Origin: Helianthus annuus
Taxonomy: Eukaryota > Streptophyta > Magnoliopsida > Asterales > Asteraceae
Assembly: GCF_002127325.2 (NCBI RefSeq)
Contig: NC_035436.2
Location: 30,777,558-30,841,557, forward strand
Length of the DNA: 64,000 nucleotides
Direction of reading: 5' to 3'
Both the position numbers and the translations under genes were made by a program. The number at the start of each line of letters is the position of its first letter. The stretch's first letter is position 1. Positions 9,919 to 21,053 of the stretch are shown here, piece after piece. Below the pieces are notes generated by a model. The model worked only from the letters and a program-made list of their open reading frames with translations, did no database searches and was not told where the DNA came from.

Positions 9919-11612
9919 TGATGTGTGTAAAATGCAACATGTAAATCACATCAATTAAGGCATAAAACTAACCCTTTTTAAGTACTAATGTTGGAAAAAT
10001 AGTGTTTTTGTCTTCCTTTTGCATTTTCAGGATTAAATGAGCTCAAAATCACAAAAGAAGCAAAAAGACAACTAATTCTAGCATAAATACAAGAAAAGGA
10101 ACAAAAGTAGACTGCCCGGACCCTCAACGGCACCTCCCAAAGCAAAGGAGAAGAAACAGAGTCTGAACACGCCCCGTGTCCAGCGAACACGGGGGCGTGC
10201 CCAGGAAGCAGCAGAAAAGACAAACCAGTAGAAGCTTCCATTGCCCACCACGGGGCCGTGTCCAGCGGGCACGGGGGCGTGGTGAAAGTACAGCAGGCGC
10301 ATTAATTGTAATTCGCAATTACAATTAATGAAGAGAGAGAATGTCAGACGGGCACGGGGTCGTGTCCAGCGGACACGGGGCCGTGTCCAGCCTTCTGTTC
10401 AGCCTATAAATAGAGGAGCTTGGCTTCATTCTCTCTCATCCCTTGGCACACCACCTCTCTCACACTTCATCCACCACCCACCACCACCATAACACCATCA
10501 TCCACCACCATCATCCATTGTCCATCGTAGAGTGTGTGAGTCGTCTCGGGATCCAAGATTGATCGTAAGAGTTCTTGACAATCAAGGCCATGTTTGCCTA
10601 AGTCTCTTACATCACTTGGTGAAGACAAGTGTTTAGTATAATACTTTTTATTTTTAATCTTTTGCACTTTTTATTTGGTTTTGTATTAATGACTTTAATA
10701 ACTAGTTACTTATGTTGAAGGTGATCTTTACTTATCGTTTGTCCGTGGTGTCTTGGCATTATTTTACTGTCTATATAAAATAAAAGATTTTCACCATTCA
10801 TATCTCCACGGTCTATATGGAGGTATGTTGGCTACCTGGTCGGGGGTTAAGGGAACGGTTTGGTAAGGGTCTTGCCCTTGTTCAGCGTTTAGAGGTCCTG
10901 CTTGGGACCTGGGTCAATTTTAGTAGGATATCCTTCAATGCCCATAGGTATTGGATGGCGGGGATCCAAACTCTTTGACCCCCTCATAAGTTAACTACTA
11001 TTAATACTATAACCCGGCTATTTAGGACTGTATCCCTGCTGACTCAGACTACTTAGCCGAGGGTAACGTCACCGCCAAAAGCGGGGCCTACCACAATTTG
11101 CATTAATAACTTAATTAATTATCTTTCAATAATCCGACCCTTTAGGATTGTATCCTTGCTGACTCAAACTACTGGGTTGAGGGTAACGTCGCCTTCAAAA
11201 GAGGGGCCTACTACAATAACTAAGATAATCTCTTAAACAAGTGCAAAAGTGCGAAAGTAATCAAAGGTTATACTAATACACGTGTCGGATCCAAGTGATT
11301 CATCTTGTCTATCTGTTTTTATTTTATTTTTATTTTCAGCATTTAGTTAGTTTTTATTTTCTTAGTTTGAAAACATTTTTCTAACCTTTTTGATTTGATT
11401 AGACGTTGAGGATAAACCGGTATTAAAAGCCCTTGTGTCCTTGGACGACCTCGGTATCTTACCAACACTATACTACGTCCACGATGGGTGCACTTGCCCA
11501 TATGTGTGTTTAGTGTTAGTGAATATCGTGTTTTATAAATTTAAAACTTGGTTAAAAGTGTAAAAAGGGGCTTAAATATACATCAAAAATATATTACACT
11601 ACACACGCATCA
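9919..11612 (+). repeat. LTR C, full length, right end of the dimer
   Basis: 1694 bp, the same length as LTR B, with scattered substitutions (for example near 10354 in a dyad, 10728, 11369, 11431 and 11552). Includes the palindrome at 10300-10330 and TATA box at 10405-10413. It is not followed by a primer site, so it is the terminal 3' LTR. Confidence 0.87.
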
Positions 11613-12812
11613 ACAGATTGAAATTCAAATTTTTGGTGATTCATGCAAGCTAGTCCCGAAACCAACTAGCATAGGTATATAGACTGCACCCTTTACGGAC
11701 CGTAAAGGGAAAAGCCATACGGTCCGTAAGGGAGTCCCAAATTTCACTATAAATAGCAGACATTGGCAGTAGCCTTTAGAAGTTGAAACGACGTTAATAC
11801 GCTCTGTGTACTTCGAGATAGATCAGTAATATCCCAATTAAACACACACTGCTTTCGAATTGCTGCCGCAAAACAGGGTAATTACTCGATCGCTATTACG
11901 ATTCATTTTCCGAGATCAATATATCCAAAGAATGTTTAAGTGCCGCCCACATTGGGTTATACTTTGTCGTTCGTCGTTAAATCGATGAATGTTTAAGTAT
12001 TGCACTTTGTCGTTCATTGTGAGAATTTGATTTCGTGAGTTATCGTGACTGCTGTATTGATCACTAACCCAGTTTTGTGTGCATTATTATTGAAATTAGG
12101 TTAACTAGGCTAAGTCATATTCTGTCCGTATTAAATCTGCAATGTGAGTCATTCTCTTTTTATTAAATGTTTTACAATACTCCAAATTATTTTCAGAATT
12201 ATAATTACAGTGATTAAGTTGATGTAATCACCAAATTACAGCCAGTATGTGGGGTATTGTGCACATTACTACTGTTTTTATCACTTTAGGTGGGCGAACC
12301 TAAAAATTAGTGATACGTCATTCATTGGGGCAGCCAATGGTGATATGACCACTGTCACAGATCCGGTCGAGTGACAAATACTCTGGGTAGTTGGTTGATA
12401 TCAGAAACATGTGTAAAAGATCTTAACACTGTGAATTATAACAATTGTGTCGTTTTAGTAAAATGAATGATTCACTAAGTATTTCCCCGCTGACAAAACC
12501 TTTTTCAAACATGTTTCAGGTGATCTACTGTAATTCAGGAAAAGTGCCGAGGAGCATTTCAAGCTTAAGATAGTGGCTCAGAAAAAAATAAAGAAATATG
12601 TTCTGAAATAAAGATTTATCAGAAAAATCTTATTATTGTAAATTATCGGGGTTTTATCCCGAGTTGTGAAATAAAATAATCGGGAAAAGTTTTTAGCTTT
12701 ATAACGATCCTGATGTTAAAGAATGCCGCTGCTAAAATCACATAAATAAATATCACGGGATTTCTGTCCCGCGGCTCCTGAAACGGGTCAAACCGGGTTG
12801 GGGGCCGTGACA
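11613..12812 (+). mobile_element. Gypsy-type LTR fragment (5' end missing)
   Basis: No ORF. A dyad pair TTACGGACCGTAA (11693-11705) and TACGGTCCGTA (11718-11728) lies just upstream of a plant TATA box (TATAAATAG, 11748-11756). The segment ends in GGGGCCGTGACA at 12812, the terminal style of gypsy LTRs here, and copia gag coding sequence starts immediately after. It has no TG...-type start: the left side abuts LTR C, so the dimer may have inserted into this LTR, with the other half upstream of the window. LTR identity is inferred. Confidence 0.55.
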
Positions 12813-12818
12813 GTTACC

Positions 12819-14075
12819 ATGCGTCTTCATACAAGCTGGAACGTATTTTCAACATCACACCCGATGGGAAAGAGTCAGAAAAAAAACAAAAAGGGAATTG
12901 GGTCTGAATACCATCAGGTTCCACCACCGTTGGAGAATAATTATACATTCTATGATGGCGAAAAGGTGGAAAAAGCAATAAACATGGTTGACCAGTTACC
13001 CGACAACATCGATGTGACTTACACCAAATCTGATGACATCAGTGCTTCAGAGGTGGTCGGTAAGGTTGTTGAAAGTGTTCTAGCAGAGGAGTCTACCAAA
13101 ACAGATAAGTCTGAATCACAAGATGAAAATGAGGGAAGTTTTCATGATAGTTATCTTAAACACTCAAAATCTGAAAAAGTTGTGAATGATGATTCAAAAG
13201 GATTGGTCTATACCATGATTGGATCAGACAATCTATTTTCGGATAATGAATTCCCAATTCAAAATGTGATTTCAGATAAAATCAACAAAGTTTTCAAACT
13301 GGTAGAGATTCAAAAGTCTGAAATTTCAAAATTTGCTGGAAAAGGTCAGAAAACTTTTTATAACAAACCTGGTTACAAAAAGAAAAACATGAAGGCTTGG
13401 TTGGGTTATAAAAAGAAACAGAATTGGAAAATAAATGTAACACCAAATTATCAGGAAAAGATGAATTTTGTTCATGGAACAAGTTCTGAAGAAGAGAAAG
13501 AACTCAAATTTAGACGACAGTCTAATGAAGAGTTCTATGCTCAAAAGAAAAAGAAAAAGCAACAACAACAGGTTAAAGATGTGTCGAAAAGAACATGCTT
13601 TAAGTGTGATCAAATTGGACATCTCAGTCGAAACTGTCCAAATCTTAAACCTGTTGATGTTGAAAAGAAAAATAAGTCTGATGTTGTGAACCAGAAGTCA
13701 ACCAAGTTTAATTCAAAGCAAACTTGGAAGCCGAAAATATCATATGCTGACTCACAACAATCTTGGAAACCAGTGACACCCAAATTAAGAACAACACAAA
13801 GTTGGAAAACAACTGTTGATGCAACAAAAGCAAATCAGTTTTGGAAACCAAAAGTTGTTGTTCAAAATCAAAATGTTAAAAATGATTCTCACTTTTACAA
13901 GAGAAATGCGTCTAAAGGACAAACTTGGGTGGAAAAGAAACAAACGGTTTCTGTGAGTGATAATCGGAATGAAACTTCATTTGTGAAGAATGATAAAAAT
14001 TTTCCAAAGTTGAATGAAACGTATTGTGTTGAAATACCTAAGGTCAAACAGACCTGGGCTAATTTGTTCAAGTAA
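12819..14075 (+). CDS. Ty1/copia Gag (C-terminal part), orphan without pol
   Basis: Open frame of 418 codons from the ATG at 12819. The N-terminal capsid part is missing, cut by the LTR end at 12812, so this ATG is only the first available one. A zinc knuckle CFKCDQIGHLSRNC (C-X2-C-X4-H-X4-C) begins at 13596. It is preceded by a Lys/Gln-rich stretch and followed by repeated tryptophan motifs (TWKPK, SWKP, SWKTT, FWKPK, TWVEK, TWANLFK). The frame stops at 14075; protease, integrase and RT do not follow. It looks like a SIRE/Maximus-type copia gag left by internal deletion. The uninterrupted frame suggests recent loss or a non-autonomous derivative. Confidence 0.7.
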   Translation: MRLHTSWNVFSTSHPMGKSQKKNKKGIGSEYHQVPPPLENNYTFYDGEKVEKAINMVDQLPDNIDVTYTKSDDISASEVVGKVVESVLAEESTKTDKSESQDENEGSFHDSYLKHSKSEKVVNDDSKGLVYTMIGSDNLFSDNEFPIQNVISDKINKVFKLVEIQKSEISKFAGKGQKTFYNKPGYKKKNMKAWLGYKKKQNWKINVTPNYQEKMNFVHGTSSEEEKELKFRRQSNEEFYAQKKKKKQQQQVKDVSKRTCFKCDQIGHLSRNCPNLKPVDVEKKNKSDVVNQKSTKFNSKQTWKPKISYADSQQSWKPVTPKLRTTQSWKTTVDATKANQFWKPKVVVQNQNVKNDSHFYKRNASKGQTWVEKKQTVSVSDNRNETSFVKNDKNFPKLNETYCVEIPKVKQTWANLFK

Positions 14076-16342
14076 TTGAGTAAGTTTGAATGTGCAGGTG
14101 CTCAAGAACTTTGAAAAATACCAAGATGAAGATGAGAGCAGCCTGGCACGAGGAGAGGAGGCTGCTGGTCCTGCGTCTGAAATCAGGGAGTTTGTTCGTT
14201 TCTGTATATAAATAAACCATATTTCAAAAACCCTAAAAATTGAAAAATTTGGAAACCAAAAATATGTTTTTATTGTGCCAAAAATTTGAAAAATCAAAAA
14301 TATGTTTGTTTTTAAGTTTTTCAAAAATCCAAAATTTAAAAAAAAATGTTGAGTGAATATGTCGAAACCCTCACGGCGGAACAAACATGATTAATTTCAC
14401 AAGATTGAAAAATGGTTTTCAAACTGTAAAAAATCAATGTGTTGTAAATCATGAGGGTACGTTAAATTTTCTGCAAATCAGTGCATGAGAAGCAGAAAAT
14501 GGATGGCGAGACAAAGCTATCTACATCGGTTTGTCAAATTTTCTTTAAATGGTTTCGCATTTTAGGGGGAGTAAGAATTTCAGAAAATCCAAAAACATTA
14601 GAAAATTTGAAAAAGGCAAAAACATGATAAAATTCAAAAATTGAGTTTTTGTGTAAAAAGAGGAAATGATAGTACATCAGTAAAAAATCACAGTACGCTA
14701 AAGAATTGGAAAGTTAAAAATGTGATAAACGGTCTCACTGGTGATATGCCAGTAGGTTTTTACACGCTTAGTAAATTGTTTTCGAGATATAAACCTAAAT
14801 ATCAAATACTTACTTATTTCGTTGGGAACATCTCTCGGATATATGGGTAACCCCCGAAATCTTGTTTGAAGGGCTTTCTATTTCTGACATACTAGGTCTT
14901 TGTACGTGATGATATCTGGGGTATTATATTGGGACTTCTGATTTTACGGGAGCAATAGCCTAGTCCTCGTATAATACTCTGCACTGCTTTAATCTTAAAG
15001 CCCACCCTCAGCATAAAAAATGATGAAACATTGAAAAATGCTAATCATGTGTTGTGGAAGAAAAGATCCCCAAACGGGACACACCTAAAGTCGAGCCATC
15101 ATCTCTTTGTCTGAACGAAAGTTCTAACCTGAGCTCTCATGGCCTCGCATTACCCATTTACAGATATCATTAGTGTACATTCACCTATAAGACTGAATAT
15201 AGGTGTCTGGATACGGGAGTATATTCTGAGGTGGGACACGCTAATAAGTTTAAGTCCTTAAAACACTAATATTGTATCTCGAATCAATTGAACTTTGTGT
15301 GAAAATTTAAGTGGATCAGTATACTGACAATCTAAGTGAATCGTTTAGAACTTAAAGTGTTTAAAGCTCAACGGTGCTAGTGATTTGTCATAAACTGATA
15401 TGATCCACTGACACGAACTCAAACAAAAATATTGTCTGAAAATATGTTTGTAAATATTTCTTTACTGCTTTATGTTTCAGAAAAATACAAAAAGATTTTG
15501 ATTTCCACTTTATTTTCGACAACCGATGTCCGAGAGCTGAGTTTCAAAATCTAAGTATGCTAATCGTGTTTCTGAAAATAAAACAAGTTCATTAATTTGA
15601 CACTTGAAGTTTTAATCAAAAACAGTTTGTGATATCTCCAAGGTCATTAATTTGGACTTGGATGATTAACTGTGAGGGATTTGGATGCTTAAACTGTTAA
15701 AATCAGTTGAATAGAGCCAGTTTCCGATTCTGTTCGCTGAAACTGCCAAATCTTTTAAGTTTGTTGATAGAGATAGGGAGAATCAAGTAATCCTGGATAT
15801 ATTCATATTATTATATCTTAGTGCCAGGATCTTGATTTAGAAAGTTTAATAGAGCCAGGTTACGATTCCTGGACAATCGAAAATGCTTTCATTGTAAAAA
15901 TATTTCAGCTTATGCTGAGAAAGCCAGGTAATTAATCCTGGATGTTAAAAAAACATTTTACTTATAAATGTTTGAGAAATTGCAGATGCTATTCCAGACT
16001 ACGATCCCGACAGCCGAGTCTAAGGGGGAGTCTGAAGACGAGCTCAACGCAAGGGGGAGTGTGCATTCAAGAAGCCAGGTAGCTATCCTAAAGAGCTTGT
16101 ATCCGGAAAGCCATGTGTCAATCCCAAAAGCACGGAAGCTTGACGAAAGGGGGAGCCTGAAGAAAAGAGTTTATTGAAAAGGGGAGCTGAAGCTGAAGAC
16201 GGATCCACGGGGATTCTGTTCGAGAAAGAGGGAGTCTATGTTGCTGAAGATCTTAAAGATTCAAGAAGACTCAGAGAGAGAGAAAGATAAGTCGCTACGT
16301 GTTTGACTACGGATTGACTGCGGCGATATCCAAGGGAGAGTC
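14076..16342 (+). mobile_element. Non-coding copia 3' internal region with PPT-like motifs
   Basis: No pol domain in any frame. Several GGGGGAGT-type purine motifs occur (about 14563, 16022, 16053, 16148, 16178, 16226), and the last one, AAGGGAGAGTC, directly precedes the LTR and is the probable polypurine tract. Between 15710 and 16090 several CCAGG...CCTGG inverted pairs occur. The short ORFs here (14641-14850, 15968-16177) look incidental. Confidence 0.6.
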
Positions 16343-16745
16343 TGTTGGTGCAGTAATGTCTATCGCCTACGTCAATCTAAAACCGTAGCTGAAACTGAAG
16401 AAATCTAGGCTTATATTGTAATATTTTAATAGAAAAGGCAAGGTGGCATTTCTGTAAATAAGGAAAACTTCCTTATCACCTTGGCCTATAAATAGAACCA
16501 TTAGGGTTCCCATTTAGAACTTTTGACGCTTTTGCTCATTTTGGAGCTTTGGAGATCTAGACCTAGAGAGAGAAATTCTAGAGAGAGAAAGTACTCCACG
16601 TGATTCAGTTGCTTGTACAATTTCAGATCATTGAATAGAATCACAGATTATATTACGTCTCGTGTGTTCGGTCACGTTCATGTACGGATTCCACACGTCA
16701 CACGTTCGTTTCGCAATCGTTTCGAAGTCAAAACCAGTCCTAACA
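16343..16745 (+). repeat. Copia 3' LTR, 403 bp
   Basis: Starts TGTTGGTGCAG right after a purine tract and ends CCTAACA at 16745, with TGTT/AACA ends. It holds a TATA box TATAAATAG at 16487-16495 and GAGAGA-rich sequence downstream. The sequence right of 16745 turns into reverse-strand integrase, so the element sits against, or in, the family B gypsy element. No matching 5' LTR is present in the window. Confidence 0.75.
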
Positions 16746-16764
16746 TTATGAGACATAGCTAGTG

Positions 16765-18371
16765 ATTCATCAGCTAGGCATTTCTTGAGATTACAGATGT
16801 GGAACACATTATGAATTCCGTTGAGCTCCTCAGGCAAGTTTAGCTTATAAGCTACACTGCCGACACATTCGATAATCTCGAATGGTCCGATATATCTAGG
16901 GCTTAGTTTGCCCTTCTTACCAAAACGTATCACACCTTTCCAGGGTGACACTTTTAGTAAGACTTTGTCACCAACCTCAAATTTTAGAGGTTTCACCTCT
17001 TATCAGCATAACTTTTCTGCCTATCCCTGGCAGCTTTCAGGCGATCTCGAATCTGGACAATCTTGTCCACCGTTCAAGGACTATATCAGGTCCTGATAAC
17101 TGAGCTTCTCCTACTTCTGCCCAACAAACAGGCGTTCTGCATTTCCTACCATATAATGCCTCAAAAGGTGCAGCCTGAATACTAGTATGGTAGCTATTGT
17201 TATAGGAGAACTCGATCAAGGGTAGGTGATCATCCCAACTACCTCCTAAATCAATAACACATGCTCGAAGCATGTCTTCCAAAGTTTGAATTGTATGCTC
17301 ACTCTGTCAATCTGTCTAAGGATGGTAAGCGGTACTAAAATTCAAACGAGTGCCCAAAGATTGTTGGAAACTTTTCCAAAAGTGAGAGGTGTATCTAGTA
17401 TCTCTGTCAGAGATAATAGACACCGGCACTCCGTGAAGGGATACAATCTTATCTACGTACAACTGGGCTAACTTATCGGAGCTATGAGTCTCCTTGATGG
17501 GTAAGAAGTGTGCTGACTTAGTCAGTCTATCAACTATAACCCATATGGTATCATTTCCGTGCCTTGTTTTAGGTAACTTGGTTATAAAGTCCATAGTTAC
17601 CATCTCCCACTTCCATGTGGGAAGTTCTGGCTATTGAAGCAGACCTGATGGCTTTTGATGTTCAGCTTTAATCTAAGCACAAGTCAGGCACTTAGCTACA
17701 TGTGTGGAAAAAGATTTCTTCAAACCTATCCACCAATAATTAGCCTTCAAATCCTGATACATTTTGTCACCTCCAGGGTGAACTGAGTATTTGGAGTTGT
17801 GGGCTTCCTGGAGGATTACATCTCGAAGTCCTCCATGAGTAGGGACCCAAATTCTTCCATTCATTCTGAGGATTCCATCCTTGCCAGGTGCTAACTGATC
17901 AGCAGTTACACCTAACTTTTCATTTGGAAGGTTAGCTTCCAAAATAGCTTCTTTCTGTGCAGCTAATAGCCTTTCATTCAGGCTATTCTTCAGCTCAATG
18001 CTCTTGGCATTAATCCTGATTGGTTTGACTCTTTCCTTTCGACTTAGAGCATCGGCAACCACATTCGCCTTACCTGGATGGTAGCGAATTTCGCAATCAT
18101 AATCATTTAAAGTCTCCATCCAACGGCGTTGTCTCATATTGAGCTCTTTTTGATTAAATAAGTGTTGAAGACTTTTGTGATCCGAATAGATCACACATTT
18201 AGTTCCATACAAATAATGTCTCCATAACTTTAGTGCGAAAACAACAACACCCAATTCTAAATCGTGGGTAGTGTAATTCTTTTCATGCACCTTTAGTTGT
18301 CGTGATGCATAAGCAATCACCTTGCCCTTTTGCATAAGTACACAACCCATACCGGTGTGTGACGTATCACA
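16765..18371 (-). pseudogene. Family B RNase H and integrase, broken
   Basis: RNase H begins after the stop at about 18371 (GMGCVLMQ, then [11 protein letters not shown] and DALSRKERV motifs, to about 18000). The integrase zinc region ([11 protein letters not shown]...CLTC) lies near 17675-17800, catalytic-core motifs TMDFITKLP and ISDRDTRYTSHF near 17590 and 17400, and the GKKGKLSPRYIGPF C-terminal motif near 16890. In-frame stops interrupt at several sites, two of them in the normally conserved HPQTDGQSE motif. Frameshifts occur near 17075 and 17000. After LADES the reading runs into the copia LTR, marking the truncation. Confidence 0.82.
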
Positions 18372-19259
18372 CTAAACGACAAACTCTTCAATTCCTTCGG
18401 GCAATGTCAACACCGGAGCAGTGCTCAATTTCTGCTTAAGAATCTCAAAAGATTCTTGTTGTTTTGGACCCCAATCAAATTTTACATTCTTACGGGTCAA
18501 AGAAGTCAATGGTGCAGCTATCCTAGAGAAGTTCTCAATGAATCTTCTATAATATCCAGCTAGACCCAGAAAACTGCAAATCTCTGTTGGCGTCTTTGGT
18601 GCTTCCCAATTCATGATGGCTTCTATTTTAGCGAGGTCTACTTGGATACCACGTTCACTAACAACGTGTCCAAGAAATTGGACTTCACGAAGCCAGAACT
18701 CGCACTTGGAGAATTTAACATACAGCTTTTCCTGTCGAAGCAGTCCTAAGATACATCGAAGGTGTTTCTCATGATCAACTTGATTACGAGAGTAGATAAG
18801 TATGTCATCTATGAAGACGATAACGAACTTATCTAAGTATGGCTTGCAGATTCTATTCATGAGGTCCATGAATGCTGCTGGTGCATTAGTGAGCCCGAAA
18901 GGCATTACTAAAAACTCAAAATGTCCATACCTTGTTCTGAACGCTATCTTAGGCACATCTTCAGTTCTAACTTTGAGTTGATGATACCCAGATCTCAAAT
19001 CAATCTTTGAGAAGAAACTCGCTCCTTGGAGCTGATCAAATAAGTCGTCAATCCTGGGTAGGGGATAACGATTTTTGATCGTTACCTTATTTAATTCGCG
19101 ATAATCAATGCATAAGCGCATTGATCCGTCCTTCTTTTTCACAAACAATATTGGAGCTCCCCAAGGCGAAGAGCTGGGCTGAATGAAATCTTTTTCCAGT
19201 AAGTCGTCTAATTGAGTTCTGAGCTCTTTCATTTCGGTAGGCGCTAGACGATAAGGAGC
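18372..19259 (-). pseudogene. Family B reverse transcriptase segment
   Basis: Open between two in-frame stops. It shows the Ty3/gypsy RT motifs in order: [71 protein letters not shown], and the active site [13 protein letters not shown] near 18800, with both catalytic aspartates of the DD pair present. An upstream stop (TGA, about 19257) sits where an arginine or lysine is expected before APYRLAP. Same frame as protease and gag, so only point stops separate them. Confidence 0.85.
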
Positions 19260-19880
19260 TCATGCAATAGGTGCAGACCCTGGTAGAATGTCTATCCTGA
19301 ACTCTACTTGTCTCTCAGGAGGTAATCCAGGTAACTCGTCAGGAAAGACATCAGGATACTCATAGATGATTGGAATGTCTTCAATCTTAGGCTTTGGGTC
19401 GTTTACTGATACTTGTGCCATATATATGACACATCCGCTCTTCAAACACTGCGATACTTTGAGAATAGACACATTGCTGGGCAACCCATATTGTGTATCT
19501 CCTTGAATAGTGACAGATTCACCAGAAGGGGTTTTGATAATAATTAGCTTTTTATCACAGGCAATTTGAGCCTGGTTATGCGACAACCAATCCATGCCCA
19601 AAACTATATCAAACCCAGCCAATTTCATTGGCAGGAGGGACAGCGGAATAGAATGATTCTTAATGGATGTAAAGCATCCATCAAGGAGGGTTGAAGCTGA
19701 TTCTAAGGTACCATCGGCAAGCTCTACCTCATATTTTATGTCTAGAGTCTTAATGGGCAAATTCAGTAACTTACAAAACTTATGGTCTGCAAAACACTTA
19801 TCAGCACCGGAATCAAATAAGACTCTAGCATAATTATTATTAATGAGGAAGGTACCTGTTATGACGTTCTCGTCGTTCAC
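19260..19880 (-). pseudogene. Family B aspartic protease segment
   Basis: Contains the retropepsin active site LFDSGADKCF near 19810 and the flap-following motif DIVLGMDWL near 19590, then the linker to RT with [14 protein letters not shown]. Separated from gag by one TAA codon in the same frame, where the intact Tekay-type element reads straight through. That stop is therefore probably a mutation and not a recoding signal, although gag-pol readthrough cannot be excluded from one copy. Confidence 0.8.
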
Positions 19881-19883
19881 CGC

Positions 19884-21053
19884 TTACCTCGCGTTCATCT
19901 GAAAAACTCTCGCATTGTTTTTCTTCGCCTCCTCGGGCTTCTTAGTATTCTTGGGGCAATTTGTCTTGATATGCCCCTTTTCATTGCAACCGTAACAAGT
20001 TGCATCCTTGATATTCCGGAAATCCACAGACTTATGCCCTTTCTTTTTGCAAATCCCACAGGGTTTGGCTTGTGGGTCTTGATTGCACTTTCCAAAGTGC
20101 CTTTTGTTGCAGTTTTTGCACCTGGGCTTGTCACTTGACTGTCCCTTCTTGGAACTAAAACTTCCTTTGCCCTTCTTGTTTGACTGAGGAGACTTGTCTT
20201 CCTCCCTCTTCCTCTTCCCATCATCAATAGCTTTCTTTGCCCTACTCCTCACAACATCTAGAGTGAGGGACAAGGATAGATCCACCGCAGATCTATATGT
20301 GGCAAGCTTAGAAGCCTTAACATCCCCTTTTACTTCAGGGGCCAAACCACCGATGAAACGCGCAATGCGTTTGGGTTCAGGGGTGACCAAGTATGGTACA
20401 AGCCTTGACATCGAGTTGAAGCTGGTCACATAGGATCTGCAATCCAGATCCTTCATTACCAAGGTGAGGAAGTTAGTCTCTATTCTCTCAACTTCATGTT
20501 GAGGACAATAAGTGTCCTTCACCAAATCAACAAACTTGCCCCATGAACGCTTGTATAAAGGGACCTTTCCAGTGGCTTGCACCAATGCTTTCCACCAAGT
20601 GAGGGCATCACCCTTGAAAGATTGAGACACAAACTTCACTATGTCTTCCTTAGCACATCCACTGATGTCTATCACAGTCTCCATCTCGTCTAACCATTTC
20701 ATGCAATCGATTGCTCCCTTTTCTCCTATGAAGTCCCTCGGTTTACAGGAGACGAAGTATTTATAGGTACATCCCTTGATGTACCTGGGAGTCGGTTCAA
20801 GGATAATCTGCTTCTGAGGTTCACTTCTTTGATTAGACGAGTGTTGAGACTCATCTTTCTTCAGTGTATGCGAATGAGAATGGGACTTTGAATGAGTTTT
20901 GGACCAAACATTACTCGGCTCCTTAAACTTATCATCCACAGCCTGAGCAACTGCTGCGGTTATCATCGCTTGCAATTCAGCACCAGTGATATTAATCTTG
21001 GTATTGCTGTTTTCTTCCACGGGATGACTGTTTGCCTCGTCAGAGCCAGCCAT
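19884..21053 (-). CDS. Family B Gag, 389 aa
   Basis: Open from ATG (21053) to a TAA (19884). It has the gypsy capsid region (WWKALVQ..., FVDLVKDTYCPQHEVERIE, SRLVPYLVTPEPKRIARFIGGL), a Lys/Ser-rich linker and three Cys/His motifs near the C-terminus: CKNCNKRHFGKC, CGICKKKGHKSVDF and CYGCNEKGHIKTNC. The second knuckle ends in F where Cys is expected. The plus-strand copy at 62884-64000 is clearly related. It packages element RNA in cytoplasmic particles by family knowledge. Confidence 0.85.
   Translation of the reverse strand: MAGSDEANSHPVEENSNTKINITGAELQAMITAAVAQAVDDKFKEPSNVWSKTHSKSHSHSHTLKKDESQHSSNQRSEPQKQIILEPTPRYIKGCTYKYFVSCKPRDFIGEKGAIDCMKWLDEMETVIDISGCAKEDIVKFVSQSFKGDALTWWKALVQATGKVPLYKRSWGKFVDLVKDTYCPQHEVERIETNFLTLVMKDLDCRSYVTSFNSMSRLVPYLVTPEPKRIARFIGGLAPEVKGDVKASKLATYRSAVDLSLSLTLDVVRSRAKKAIDDGKRKREEDKSPQSNKKGKGSFSSKKGQSSDKPRCKNCNKRHFGKCNQDPQAKPCGICKKKGHKSVDFRNIKDATCYGCNEKGHIKTNCPKNTKKPEEAKKNNARVFQMNAR

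Larger units (their letters stand above)
1..11612 (+). mobile_element. Tandem dimer of a non-autonomous Athila-like LTR retrotransposon
   Basis: Positions 1-5592 repeat almost exactly at 5593-11185, and the LTR part continues to 11612, giving LTR-internal-LTR-internal-LTR with a shared middle LTR. LTRs run TGATG...CATCA. The primer site after the first two LTRs matches the 3' end of plant tRNA-Asp, as in Athila-type Ty3/gypsy elements, and a G-rich polypurine tract precedes each downstream LTR. No gag, protease, RT or integrase is visible, so it must be mobilised in trans if at all. The third LTR is not followed by a primer site, so it is the true right end. The left end and its target duplication lie outside the window. 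Athila affiliation is inferred from the primer site and tract style, not from protein. Confidence 0.88.
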
